Shown: positions 8,725-20,800, numbered from the stretch's first letter. The stretch is 64,000 nucleotides of DNA from DATATV01 sp035551355 (GCA_035551355.1 DASZNF010000125.1:1-64000); one strand, 5' to 3'. Numbers and translations are program-made. The notes: generated by a model not told the origin, from the sequence alone.

Positions 8725-9444
8725 GTGAACCCGAGAGAGCGACGGGCGGCGCGTCACCTGCCGCCGAACCCCGAGGGCGAGGCCGAGCCCAGGACGCGCC
8801 GGCGTAAGGCGCCGATCACGCCTGATCAGGTCGTCGATACCGCGCTGAAGCTCATCGCGGCCGAGGGGTACGAGGCGCTGACCATGCGCCGGGTGGCCAG
8901 TGCGCTGGACACGGGACCGGCCTCGCTCTACGCGCATGTGGTCAACAAGGCCGATCTGGACGAGTTGCTGATCGGGCGGTTGTGCGCGGAGTTGGTGCTG
9001 CCCGAGCCGGATGCCGGTTCGTGGCGGGAGCAGATCCGGGGCGTGTGCGGGCAGATCCGGGATCAGTACCTGAAGTACCCGGGGATCTCGCGGGCGGCGT
9101 TGGCCATGGCGCCCACCGATCTGGAGACCGTGCGGGTCACCGAGGGGATGTTGGCGATCCTGCTGGCTGGGGGTGTCGCACCGCAGACCGCGGCTTGGGC
9201 CATCGACGCGTTGTTGTTGTATGTGGCGGCCTACTGTCTGGAAAATTCGATCGCCCGGCAGCGGGCGAGGGATGACGACGCGGTGTGGGTGGTCGACCGG
9301 GCGGAGTTGCTGCGGCGGTTCACCGCCCTGCCGACGGGAACTTTTCCTTACGCCACACGGCATGCCGCCGAGCTGACGGCGGGCGAGGGGCACGATCGGT
9401 TCGACTTCACCCTGGATCTGATGATCGGCGGCCTGCCCCGCTAG
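8725..9444 (+). CDS. TetR-family transcriptional repressor
   Basis: A 239-residue regulator. The helix-turn-helix lies at about residues 32-78 (ITPDQVVDTALKLIAAEGYEALTMRRVASALDT, then ASLYAHVVNKADLDELL). The C-terminal all-helical ligand domain resembles that of the tetracycline repressor (TetR_C). The first 30 residues are a basic, disordered leader. The GTG at 8725 falls about 7 nt after a TATGGT -10 box, so the mRNA may be leaderless. It is divergent from the flavin monooxygenase and shares operators with it; the inducer is probably a substrate of that enzyme (inference). Its stop codon directly abuts that of the convergent geosmin synthase. Confidence 0.92.
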   Translation: MNPRERRAARHLPPNPEGEAEPRTRRRKAPITPDQVVDTALKLIAAEGYEALTMRRVASALDTGPASLYAHVVNKADLDELLIGRLCAELVLPEPDAGSWREQIRGVCGQIRDQYLKYPGISRAALAMAPTDLETVRVTEGMLAILLAGGVAPQTAAWAIDALLLYVAAYCLENSIARQRARDDDAVWVVDRAELLRRFTALPTGTFPYATRHAAELTAGEGHDRFDFTLDLMIGGLPR

Positions 9445-11667
<2,223 letters not shown>

Positions 11668-11705
11668 GTCCAGCAGCTAACCCTTGCCCGGCAACGCGAA
11701 CCAAG

Positions 11706-11740
11706 GGGGTCGCGCGGATTCAACACCATCGCGCGACCCC
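11706..11740 (-). terminator. terminator of the nadABC operon
   Basis: Perfect 11-bp stem GGGGTCGCGCG (11706-11716) / CGCGCGACCCC (11730-11740) with a 13-nt loop. It begins 8 bp after the nadC stop codon and lies before the geosmin synthase start. Confidence 0.75.
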
Positions 11741-11748
11741 GAGTCCCT

Positions 11749-12675
11749 CTACTGGCCCAGTGCCAGATCCATCCCGATGTCCAATGCCGACGCCGAGTGA
11801 GTCAGTCCTCCCACGGACAGGTAGTCCACCCCGGTCGCCGCGTAGTCCTCGGCCACGGCAATGGTCAGTCCGCCGGAGGCCTCCAGCAGGGTCTTGACCC
11901 CGGCCGCGTCCCGCCTGCGCACCGCCTCGGCGCACTGTTCGGGGGTGAAGTTGTCCAGCAGGACCTCCTCGGCGGCCATGCCCAGCACGACGTCCAGCTG
12001 GTCGAGGCTGTCCACCTCGATCTCCCGGCGCACCTCCGGCGCGTACTCGCGCACCGCGGTCAGCGCCTGGGCCACGCCACCGGCGGCGATCACGTGATTG
12101 TCCTTGATCAGCGCGGCGTCCCCGAGGCCGAACCGGTGGTTCACGCCGCCGCCGCAGCGCACCGCGTACTTCTGCGCGGCCCGCATGCCGGGCAGGGTCT
12201 TGCGGGAATCCCTGATGGCGCAACCGGTTCCGCGTACCGCGTCCACCCAGCCAGCGGTCGCGGTGGCGATGCCGGACAGGTGGGTGAGCAGGTTGAGCGC
12301 GGTGCGCTCGGCGACCAGCAGGGCGACGGTGGACCCGCGCAGGGTCAGCGCGGACTCCCCGGCGGCCAGCCTTGTTCCGTCGGCGGCCTGGTGCAGGACC
12401 TGGTATCCGTTGCCGTACCAGGCATCCCGGGTGGTGCTGAACACGGTGTCGAACACGGCCAGCGCGAACGGAACCCCGGCCACCGTGCCGGGTTTGCGCA
12501 GGTTCAGTTCGGCGCTCGCCTCGGCCTCCATCGGCACGGTGGCCGCGGTGGTGACGTCGGGGCCGTAACCGAGGTCCTCGTTCAGGGCCACGTCGACCAG
12601 GCCGCGCAGGTAGGCCGGATCGAGGCCGGCGGCGGCGATGGCGCGCGCCACCTCCGGGGAGAATTCCGTTGTCAT
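11749..12675 (-). CDS. nadC: nicotinate-nucleotide pyrophosphorylase (carboxylating)
   Basis: Quinolinate phosphoribosyltransferase: quinolinate plus PRPP gives nicotinate mononucleotide, the third step of de novo NAD synthesis. The 308-residue length is a little above the usual 285-300. Key blocks are AERTALNLLTHLSGIAT, the PRPP/quinolinate-binding RDSRKTLPGMRAAQKYAVRCGGGVNHR, LIKDNHV and LLEASGGL. The ATG overlaps the nadB stop by 4 bp, so it is translationally coupled as the last gene of nadA-nadB-nadC. Confidence 0.97.
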   Translation of the reverse strand: MTTEFSPEVARAIAAAGLDPAYLRGLVDVALNEDLGYGPDVTTAATVPMEAEASAELNLRKPGTVAGVPFALAVFDTVFSTTRDAWYGNGYQVLHQAADGTRLAAGESALTLRGSTVALLVAERTALNLLTHLSGIATATAGWVDAVRGTGCAIRDSRKTLPGMRAAQKYAVRCGGGVNHRFGLGDAALIKDNHVIAAGGVAQALTAVREYAPEVRREIEVDSLDQLDVVLGMAAEEVLLDNFTPEQCAEAVRRRDAAGVKTLLEASGGLTIAVAEDYAATGVDYLSVGGLTHSASALDIGMDLALGQ

Positions 12676-14290
12676 GCCACGCCTCCCAGGGCGATCGGGC
12701 TCATGCTGATCAACCGGCCGGACACGTCCAGCCGCGCTCGCAGGCTGTGCTGCCAGCGGCGGTCGTCCCGGTGCGGACAGTCGGTGCGGCGGTGCGCGCC
12801 GCGGGATTCGGTGCGCTGCGCGGCCAGGTCCAGCAGTGTCACGGCGACCAGGGTGAGCGCGCCGTCCTCCACCGCCTCGCGGTTCCACAGTGGACGGACC
12901 ACGGCGCTGCGGTCGATGGTTTTCGCGGCCAGGGCCAGGTCTTCGGCGTTGCGGCCGATACCGGCGTACCGGCTCATCGCGCGTTGCAGTTCGGCCCGGT
13001 CGGCCACCGCGGCGGCCGGCACCGGCGCGGCCTCGACCGTGCGCGGATCGCCGAGGATGCCGCTGGCCAGATCGCGGGCCACCGCCCGGGCGACTCGCCG
13101 GCCGACCACCAGGCCCTCCAGCAAACTGTTGGAGGCCAACCGGTTCGCGCCGTGCAGACCGGTGCGGGCCACCTCGCCCGCGGCGTACAGTCCGGTCAGC
13201 TCGGTTCGTCCGTCCACAGTGGACACCACGCCGCCGCAGCCGAAGTGTGCGGCCGGGGCGACCGGGATCGGCTGCCGGGTCGGGTCGATGCCCGCCTCGG
13301 CGCAGGCGGCGTGGACCGTGGGGAAGCGGTCGGCGAAGTCGATCGAGTCGATGCCGGTGGCGTCGAGGTAGACGTGGTCGTCGCCGAGGTCGTTCATCCG
13401 GGCGGTGATCGCGGCCGACACCACGTCGCGCGGGGCCAGGTCGGCCAGCGGGTGCACGCCGGTCATCACCCGCACGCCGCGGGAGTCGATCAGCACCGCG
13501 CCCTCGCCGCGCACCGCCTCGGTGACCAGCGGCCTGCGGCCGTGCGCCTGGGCGCCGGTGAACAGCACGGTCGGGTGGAACTGCACGAACTCCAGATCGG
13601 CGATGCTGGCCCCGGCCCGCAGGGCCAGCGCCAGGCCGTCGGCGGTGGCCACCTCGGGATTGGAGGTGGCCTGATAGAGCTGGCCAAGGCCACCGGTGGC
13701 CAGCAGCACCGCGGGCGCGCGCAGCACCCCGGGCACGCCGGACTCGTCCAGCACGACAAGGCCCCCGATGGCGCCGCAGGAGGTGCGCAGCGCGTCCACC
13801 GCGACGTGGCCCTCCAGCACCGGCAGACCGCCCTCGCGGCTGGCGGCCAGCAGGGTGCGCTGCACCTCGGCGCCGGTGGCGTCGCCGCCTGCGTGCACCA
13901 CGCGGAACGCCCGGTGCCCGCCTTCCCGGGTGCGGGCCAGGCCACCGGCGGCCGCGGTGTCGAACACCGCGCCCATCCGGCGCAGCCGGTTCACCGCGCG
14001 CGGGCCGTCGGTCAGCACCGCGGCCACCGCGTCGGCGTCGCACAGTCCGGCACCGGCCTCCAGGGTGTCGCCGACGTGCGCGAACACCGTGTCGCCGGGC
14101 TCGTGCTCGTCGGGCAGCACCACCGCGACCCCGCCCTGGGCCCAGCGGGTGTTGCCGTCCTGGGCCTGCGCCTTGGTGACCACCAGCACCCGCAGCCCGG
14201 CCTCGCGGGCGGCCAGCGCGGCCGACAGTCCGGCCACCCCACTGCCCACCACGATCAGGTCGGCCGCCGCCTCCCAGCCGGCCTCGCCGG

Positions 14291-14294
<4 letters not shown>
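12672..14294 (-). CDS. nadB: L-aspartate oxidase
   Basis: FAD enzyme that oxidises L-aspartate to iminoaspartate for quinolinate synthesis. It has an N-terminal FAD site VVGSGVAGLSAALAAREAG, TRWAQGGVAVVL, the substrate block EFVQFHPTVLF, GEGAVLIDSRGVRVM and the distal FAD loop GLHGANRLASNSLLEGLV. The family is homologous to succinate dehydrogenase flavoprotein; context (between nadA and nadC) decides in favour of NadB. The 540-residue length fits. The ATG at 14294 overlaps the nadA stop by 4 bp. Confidence 0.96.
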
Positions 14295-15307
<1,013 letters not shown>

Positions 15308-15333
15308 CAGCCCTCCTCCTCGGTTTTCGCCTA

Positions 15334-15348
15334 CTAGTTGAAAACTAG
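15334..15348. promoter_or_regulatory. probable NrtR operator between nadA and nrtR
   Basis: Perfect palindrome CTAGTT-gaa-AACTAG in the 59-bp gap between the divergent nadA and nrtR starts. A -10-like TACTAT at 15354-15359 would start the nrtR transcript at its GTG (leaderless), and the same segment read on the minus strand gives TAGTAT. NrtR proteins bind palindromes in NAD-gene promoters, so assignment to the adjacent regulator is reasonable but not shown. Confidence 0.7.
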
Positions 15349-15366
15349 GCCGATACTATCAGCCGG

Positions 15367-16044
15367 GTGACGGAGCTGGCGCACGAAGTTCTGGCCGCGG
15401 TGCTCCAAGTGCGCGACAACACACTGCAGGTCCTGTTGTGGCAACGCGCGCGCGAACCGCACGCCGGGCGCTGGTCGCTGCCCGGGGGCGCGCTGGGGGC
15501 CAGCGAGGACGTGGAGACCTCCATCCGCCGCCAGCTGGCCGAGAAGGTCGACGTCCGGGAGATCGCGCACGTGGAACAGCTCGCCGTGTTCAGCGCCCCG
15601 GACCGGGTGCCCGGACCGCGGGTGCTGGCCAGCGCGTTCCTCGGCCTGGTCCCGGCCGGGCTGGATCCGGTGGTGCCCGAGGACACCGGCTGGCACCGGG
15701 TGGACGCGCTGCCGCGCACCGCGTTCGACCACGAGGCGATCGTGCTCCGGGCCCGGGATCGCTTGCGCAGCAAGCTTTCCTACACCAACCTCGGCTTCGC
15801 CCTCGCCCCGCCGGTGTTCTCCATCTCGGCGCTGCGCGAGCTGTACTCGGTCGCGCTGGGTTACCGGGTCTCGGCCACCAACCTGCAGCGCGTGCTGTCC
15901 CGGCGCGGACTGCTGGAACCGACCGGCGGCACCGCCGCCTCCGGCCGCGCGGGCGGCCGACCGGCCGCGTTGTTCCGGTTCACCGGGCACGGCATGCAGG
16001 TGACCGACCCCTTCGCGGTGCTCCGCCCGCCCCGGCGGACGTAG
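15367..16044 (+). CDS. nrtR: NrtR-like Nudix transcriptional regulator of NAD synthesis
   Basis: A 225-residue protein with an N-terminal Nudix fold and a C-terminal winged-helix domain (about residues 150-220, from YTNLGFALAPPVFSISALRELY on), the architecture of NrtR repressors. The Nudix box (residues 41-63) is degenerate: where catalytic enzymes have REUXEEXGU it reads R55-QLAEKVDV, so two catalytic Glu and the Gly are replaced, implying ligand sensing without hydrolysis. NrtR senses ADP-ribose in characterised cases. Divergence from nadABC with a shared palindrome supports autogenous control and repression of NAD synthesis. Confidence 0.9.
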   Translation: MTELAHEVLAAVLQVRDNTLQVLLWQRAREPHAGRWSLPGGALGASEDVETSIRRQLAEKVDVREIAHVEQLAVFSAPDRVPGPRVLASAFLGLVPAGLDPVVPEDTGWHRVDALPRTAFDHEAIVLRARDRLRSKLSYTNLGFALAPPVFSISALRELYSVALGYRVSATNLQRVLSRRGLLEPTGGTAASGRAGGRPAALFRFTGHGMQVTDPFAVLRPPRRT

Positions 16045-16079
16045 TTTCCACGCGGCAGCACGAGCTTCTGGGACGTAAC

Positions 16080-16787
16080 GTGGTTGCCGTGGCCGAGACG
16101 ATCCCGATTTTCCCGCTGGCAACCGTGCTGTTGCCGGGAACCTCGTTGCCACTGCACATCTTCGAACCGCGCTACCGGCAGCTGACCATGGACCTGGTCA
16201 AGGAAGTGTGGCCGGACAAGACGTTCGGCGTGGTGTGCACCAAACCCGGCTGGGCCAAGGCCGACGGCGAACTCGGCGACATCACCGAAGCCGGCCAGTT
16301 GCGGCAGGTCGGCTGCGCGGCGGTGTTGCGTGAGGTGAAACGGTTGCCGGACGGGCGCTACGACATCGTCACCACCGGCGACCGCCGCTTCCGGCTGCTG
16401 TCGGTGGACGCCACCTCCGCGCCCTACCTGCTGGGCGAGGTGCAGTGGCTGCCGGACAGCGCGCCGCCCACCCGCACCGCCGAACTGCTGCCCCGGCTGG
16501 CCGATCTGGCCCGGGCCGCGCACCGCCGCTACTGCGACGCGGCCTGGCAGCACGAGGACTGGACCGAACCGCCCCGGGACGCCGATTTCGCCGTGCTGGG
16601 CCACCTGGTGGCCGCGGACTGCCTGCTGGCCACCGAGGACCGGCAGAGGTTACTCGAGGAGGTCTGTCCGGCCACGCGGTTGCGCACCGTGCGCAAACTG
16701 CTGGCCCGGGAGGCGGGCATCCTGCGGGAACTGCACGCGGTGCCGGTGCCGCTGTCCGAACTGCGCCCGCGCGGCTGTCTGAACTGA
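16080..16787 (+). CDS. Lon N-terminal (substrate-binding) domain protein
   Basis: A 235-residue protein matching the stand-alone LON substrate-binding domain. It opens IPIFPLATVLLPGTSLPLHIFEPRYRQL, then has CAAVLREVKRLPDGRYDIVTTGDRRFRLL, and ends in a helical bundle. It lacks the AAA and protease domains of Lon, so it is not an ATP-dependent protease; the role is unknown. GTG 16080 is preferred because GGGA lies about 7 bp upstream; GTG 16089 is possible. It ends 4 bp from the convergent DUF2567 gene. Confidence 0.85.
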   Translation: MVAVAETIPIFPLATVLLPGTSLPLHIFEPRYRQLTMDLVKEVWPDKTFGVVCTKPGWAKADGELGDITEAGQLRQVGCAAVLREVKRLPDGRYDIVTTGDRRFRLLSVDATSAPYLLGEVQWLPDSAPPTRTAELLPRLADLARAAHRRYCDAAWQHEDWTEPPRDADFAVLGHLVAADCLLATEDRQRLLEEVCPATRLRTVRKLLAREAGILRELHAVPVPLSELRPRGCLN

Positions 16788-16791
16788 GCTG

Positions 16792-17391
16792 TCAACCCAG
16801 CCTTCGGCCCAGATCGGGGGCGCCGCTCCAGGCGACCAGCATCCCGTACACCAGCACGGTGCCCAGTGGCTGCGCCACGATCGTCCAGAAACTCTCCAGC
16901 GTCGGCGCCTTGTAGAACAACGTGCCCACGTGCAGCGACGTCGGCAGCGGGTAGTGGCTCGCGGCGAAGGAGACGCCGACGGTGTACGCGAGGTAGGCCG
17001 CGACCAGCGAGCCGATCACCGTGGCCACCAGCACCACCGGACCGCGCCGCTCGCGCAGCAGCCACACCGCCGCGCCGACCAGGATGCCGGCGGCGAAGCC
17101 GAGCAGGCAGAACACGGCCAGATCGTCGAACCGGTGGTAGTCCTCGTCGGTCAGCCACAGGTACTGACCGGTCGAGGCCACGCCCATCCGCTCCGGCGGG
17201 GCGATCCGTGACCAGATCCAGCCGACCGGCAGGCCCAGCAGCGCCACCAGCGAGGCGATGCTCACCGCGGGCAGCAGGTCGGCCTTGATCACCACCCGGG
17301 GGCGCCGGTAGGCCAGCCGCTCGTCCAGCACCGCCAGCGACTCCTCGGAGTCCGGCGGGCCCGCGGCCGGCGCGGCGAGATCGTCAGTCAC
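16792..17391 (-). CDS. DUF2567-type membrane protein
   Basis: About 199 residues with four hydrophobic segments (AVSIASLVALLGLPVGWIW, DLAVFCLLGFAAGILVGAAVW, PVVLVATVIGSLVAAYLAY and IVAQPLGTVLVYGMLVA) and an extracytoplasmic stretch between the first two. It resembles the mycobacterial transmembrane protein encoded after bioB and the small Cys protein (Rv1589-Rv1590-Rv1591 order), which I recall as DUF2567. GTG 17391 was chosen; a TTG at 17418 that overlaps the preceding stop (TTGA) is an alternative. The function is unknown, and the biotin link is by gene order only. Confidence 0.75.
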   Translation of the reverse strand: MTDDLAAPAAGPPDSEESLAVLDERLAYRRPRVVIKADLLPAVSIASLVALLGLPVGWIWSRIAPPERMGVASTGQYLWLTDEDYHRFDDLAVFCLLGFAAGILVGAAVWLLRERRGPVVLVATVIGSLVAAYLAYTVGVSFAASHYPLPTSLHVGTLFYKAPTLESFWTIVAQPLGTVLVYGMLVAWSGAPDLGRRLG

Positions 17392-17414
17392 GGGGCGAGG
17401 GTACTGGGTGTGGT

Positions 17415-17606
17415 TCAACCGGCCGAGGTCCGCTCACCATGTCGGCTGCACCGGGCCACCCAGCCGGCCGGGGTGACCTGCACGACCATCCGGCGACCGC
17501 AGTCGGCGCAGAACCGCGGCGGGTCGACCAGGGCCAGGCGTTGTGCGCACTTTCCGTGCTCGCCGTCGGTGTGCTGTTTTCCGCACCAGGCGCAGAACTC
17601 GCTCAC
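17415..17606 (-). CDS. bsaP: biotin synthase auxiliary protein
   Basis: A 63-residue protein starting at a GTG that overlaps the bioB stop (GTGA). It contains six cysteines: C5-x2-C8, C20, C33-x2-C36 and C53, with H12 nearby, consistent with a metal or Fe-S site. It matches in size, Cys pattern and position the mycobacterial Rv1590 family, reported as BsaP, an Fe-S-binding partner needed by BioB to convert dethiobiotin to biotin. Assignment rests on synteny and the cysteine pattern; an alternative is a simple zinc ribbon. Confidence 0.8.
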   Translation of the reverse strand: MSEFCAWCGKQHTDGEHGKCAQRLALVDPPRFCADCGRRMVVQVTPAGWVARCSRHGERTSAG

Positions 17607-18610
17607 AACGTCCGGCTCAGCGCTTTGACCGGCATGGACAGTTCCTCCAGCATGTCCAGGTCCTGCTGCGCGGGACGGCCCAGGTTGGTCAGGTAGTTGC
17701 CGACGATGATCGCGTTGATCCCGCCCAGCATGCCCTTCTCCGCGCCCAGGTCGCCCAGGGTCAGCTCGCGGCCACCGGCGAAGCGCAGGATGGTGCGGGG
17801 CATGGCCAGCCGGAACGCGGCGATGGTGCGCAGCGCCTCGCCGCCCTCCACCACCGGGAAGTCCTCGTAGGGGGTGCCCGGGTTGGGGATGAGGAAGTTC
17901 ATCGGCACCTCGTCCGGGTTGAGCTCGGCCAGCTGCACCGCGAACTCGGCGCGCTGCTCGATGCTCTCCCCCATGCCGATGATCCCGCCGCAGCACACCT
18001 CCATGCCGGCTTCGCCGACCATCTTGAGGGTGTCCCAGCGCTCCTCCCAGGAGTGCGTGGTGACCACGTTCGGGAAGTGCGAGCGGGCGGTCTCCAGGTT
18101 GTGGTTGTAGCGGTGCACGCCCATCGCGGCCAGCTCGTCGACCTGCTCCTTGGTCAGCATGCCCAGCGAGCAGGCGATGTTGATGTCCAGTCCGGCGGCG
18201 CGGATGGCGGCCACGCCCTCCCGGACCTGGGCCAGCAGCCGGGCGTCCGGCCCGCGGACGGCGGCCACGATGCAGAACTCGGTGGCCCCGGTGGCCGCGG
18301 TCTGCTCGGCCGCGCGGACCAGGCCGGGGATGTCCAGCCAGGCCGAGCGGACCGGGGTCGGGAACCGGCCGGACTGGGAGCAGAAGTGGCAGTCCTCCGG
18401 GCAGCCGCCGGTCTTCACGCTGACGATGCCCTCGACCTCGACCTCCGGGCCGCACCAGCGGGTGCGCACCTCGTGGGCCAGGCCCAGCAGTTCTTCCAGC
18501 CGATCGTCGCCGAGCCGCAGGATCTCCAGAACCTGGGCCTGGTCCAGGCCGATGCCCTGCTCCAGCACCTGGGTGCGGGCGGTGGCGAGCACGTCGGTCA
18601 CAGTGGTCAC
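17603..18610 (-). CDS. bioB: biotin synthase
   Basis: Radical-SAM enzyme that inserts sulfur into dethiobiotin. The 335-residue length is typical. The radical-SAM cluster motif is in GGCPEDCHFCSQSG (CxxxCxxC). The second cluster region includes FCIVAAVRGP and INIACSLG, with MEVCCGGIIGMGE and NFLIPNPGTP further on. GTG start with GGGAGA about 6 bp upstream. It precedes bsaP with a 4-bp overlap and follows bioD by 35 bp, in a bioA-bioD-bioB-bsaP unit. A bioF gene is not in the window. Confidence 0.97.
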   Translation of the reverse strand: MTTVTDVLATARTQVLEQGIGLDQAQVLEILRLGDDRLEELLGLAHEVRTRWCGPEVEVEGIVSVKTGGCPEDCHFCSQSGRFPTPVRSAWLDIPGLVRAAEQTAATGATEFCIVAAVRGPDARLLAQVREGVAAIRAAGLDINIACSLGMLTKEQVDELAAMGVHRYNHNLETARSHFPNVVTTHSWEERWDTLKMVGEAGMEVCCGGIIGMGESIEQRAEFAVQLAELNPDEVPMNFLIPNPGTPYEDFPVVEGGEALRTIAAFRLAMPRTILRFAGGRELTLGDLGAEKGMLGGINAIIVGNYLTNLGRPAQQDLDMLEELSMPVKALSRTL

Positions 18611-18645
18611 GGGTTCTCCCTACGGCATGGCGGGCAAATCGAAGA

Positions 18646-19362
18646 TCAGGCGGTGTGCCTCGCGGTGAACGAATCCGAATCGAACCCGCCATCCAGCCAT
18701 GGGGAGAGCGACTCGTGCGCGAGGTCACGAAATTTGTCCCGGGACAGCGCGGCCATCCCATCCGGCAATACGCCCAGCAGCGGCGCACCGGCCATGTCGG
18801 GCAAGTCGGTCAGATTGCACCGGGCGGCCAGGTCCGGCTCGCTCGGCCAGCGACCCACGACGACGCCGAGACAGTCCAGGCCGCGGCGCAGCAACGCCTC
18901 GGCGGTCAGCGCGACCACGTTGAGGGTGCCCAGGCCGGCCCGGGCGACCAGCAGCACCGGGGCGGCCACCGCCCAGGCCACATCGGCCAGGGTGCCGCCG
19001 TCCTCGTCGAACCGGACCAGCAGGCCACCCGCGCCCTCCACCAGCACCAGATCGTGGTCGGCGTGCAGTTCGGTGACCGCGGCGGCGATCTCGCCGGTGC
19101 GCACGGTGGGCGTCCCGGCGCGGCGGGCGGCGGTCAGCGGGGCCAGCGGTTCGGGGTAGCGGCGCAGTTCCCGGGTGGTGACCTCGCCGGCCAATCCGGC
19201 TATTTGGTCCAGATCGCCCGGTTCGCCCGGAGCCCGCCCGGTCTGCGCCGGTTTGAGCACGGCGACCCGGCGGCCGGCGGCGCCGGCCAGTGCGGCGATG
19301 GCCGCGGTGGTCACCGTCTTGCCCACCTCGGTGTCGGTCCCGGCTACCACGAGAACGGTCAC
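18646..19362 (-). CDS. bioD: dethiobiotin synthetase
   Basis: ATP-dependent carboxylase that closes the ureido ring of dethiobiotin from 7,8-diaminononanoate. The 238-residue protein has the P-loop GTDTEVGKT (residues 8-16), VAVLKPAQTG and the VEGAGGLLV block. The GTG at 19362 puts the first beta strand immediately before the P-loop as in other BioD; the upstream extension of the frame has no ribosome site. It sits between bioA (96 bp upstream) and bioB. Confidence 0.94.
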   Translation of the reverse strand: MTVLVVAGTDTEVGKTVTTAAIAALAGAAGRRVAVLKPAQTGRAPGEPGDLDQIAGLAGEVTTRELRRYPEPLAPLTAARRAGTPTVRTGEIAAAVTELHADHDLVLVEGAGGLLVRFDEDGGTLADVAWAVAAPVLLVARAGLGTLNVVALTAEALLRRGLDCLGVVVGRWPSEPDLAARCNLTDLPDMAGAPLLGVLPDGMAALSRDKFRDLAHESLSPWLDGGFDSDSFTARHTA

Positions 19363-19458
19363 GGCCAAGCAGGTTACGGCCCGCAGTGGGCTCCACCCGG
19401 TCAGGGTTACCGCTGTCACAGTGCGTCAACTCCGGGGCCTGTCCCGTCACTCGATCGG

Positions 19459-20739
19459 TCAGCCCGCGGCGGCCGCGGCCAGCGCCCCCGCGCAGATCGT
19501 GGCGATGTCGGCGTCGGTGCTGACGTAGGGCGGCATGGTGTAGATCAGGTCGCGGAACGGGCGCAGCCACACCCCGTGCGCGACCGCCGCTCCGGTGGCC
19601 GCGGCCAGGTTCACCTCGTGATCCAGCTGCAGCACACCGATCGCGCCGAGCACCCGCACCTCGCATACGCCCGGCAGCTCTGTGGCCGGTGCCAGTCCGG
19701 CGGCCAGGCCGCGTTCGATCCGGCGCACCTCCCCGGCCCAGTCCTGGCCGAGCAGCAGCCCGATCGAGGCGTTGGCCACCGCGCTGGACAGCGGGCTGGC
19801 CATGAAGGTGGGGCCGTGGGCCAGGACCGGGACCTCGCCGCGGGAAATGCCGTCGGCAACCTTTGGCGTGCACAGCACGGCCGAGGCGGTGAGGTAGCCG
19901 CCGGTCAGCGCCTTGCCAAGGCACATGACGTCCGGGCAGACGCTCGCGTGCTCGGCGGCGAACAGGTTGCCGGTGCGGCCGAAGCCGGTGGCGATCTCGT
20001 CGAAGACCAGCAGGACGTCGTGTTCGTCGGCGAGTGCGCGCAGGATTCGCAGATAGGCCGGGTTGTGGAAGCGCATGCCGCCCGCGCCCTGCACCACCGG
20101 TTCCACCACGATCGCGGCCAATTCGTCGGCGTGACGTGAGATCACGCGTTCCAGCTCGTCCACATAGGACTGATCGACCGGGGTGCCGAAGCCGCTCGGC
20201 GGGGCAGGGACGAACACCTGCTCGGGCAGCACGCCCTGCCACAGGCTGTGCATGCCGCCCTCCGGATCGCACACGCTCATCGGGTGGAAGGTGTCGCCGT
20301 GATAGCCGCCGCGCCAGGTCAGCAGGCGGCGCTTTTCCGGCCTGCCGATGGAACGCCAGTACTGCAGGCACATCTTGATCGCGACCTCGACCGCGACCGA
20401 ACCGGAATCGGCGAGGAACACGTGTTCCAGCGGTTGTGGCGTGATGTCGACCAGGGTCGCGGCCAGCCGCACCGCGGGTTCGTGGGTCAGCCCGCCGAAC
20501 ATCACATGGCTCATCCGGCCGACCTGATCGGCCACGGCCGCGTCCAGCACCGGATTGCGGTAGCCGTGGATGGCCGCCCACCACGAGGACATCCCGTCCA
20601 CCAGCTCCCGGCCCCCGGCCGTGCGCAGCCGCACCCCGCCGGCCGACTCGACCACCAGCGGCGACCGCGTGCCGGGCATCGGGCCGTAGGGATGCCACAC
20701 GTGCGCGCGGTCGATGGCCAGCAACTCGGCGAGTTCCAC
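19459..20739 (-). CDS. bioA: adenosylmethionine-8-amino-7-oxononanoate aminotransferase
   Basis: PLP-dependent class III aminotransferase that converts KAPA to DAPA with SAM as amino donor. The 426-residue protein has the BioA-specific HVWHPYGPM near residue 15, SWWAAIHGY, FLADSGSVAVEVAIKM, WRGGYHGDT, VFDEIATGFGRTG and the Schiff-base lysine in CLGKALTGGYL. GTG start at 20739. Tandem hairpins lie upstream, between it and the acetyltransferase gene, and may isolate the bio operon from upstream transcription. Confidence 0.97.
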   Translation of the reverse strand: MELAELLAIDRAHVWHPYGPMPGTRSPLVVESAGGVRLRTAGGRELVDGMSSWWAAIHGYRNPVLDAAVADQVGRMSHVMFGGLTHEPAVRLAATLVDITPQPLEHVFLADSGSVAVEVAIKMCLQYWRSIGRPEKRRLLTWRGGYHGDTFHPMSVCDPEGGMHSLWQGVLPEQVFVPAPPSGFGTPVDQSYVDELERVISRHADELAAIVVEPVVQGAGGMRFHNPAYLRILRALADEHDVLLVFDEIATGFGRTGNLFAAEHASVCPDVMCLGKALTGGYLTASAVLCTPKVADGISRGEVPVLAHGPTFMASPLSSAVANASIGLLLGQDWAGEVRRIERGLAAGLAPATELPGVCEVRVLGAIGVLQLDHEVNLAAATGAAVAHGVWLRPFRDLIYTMPPYVSTDADIATICAGALAAAAAG

Positions 20740-20800
20740 GGCGAGCAGGCTAACCAGGCGGCCCCATGGTCACCGGATGACAGTTGCGCCGGTCACCCTC

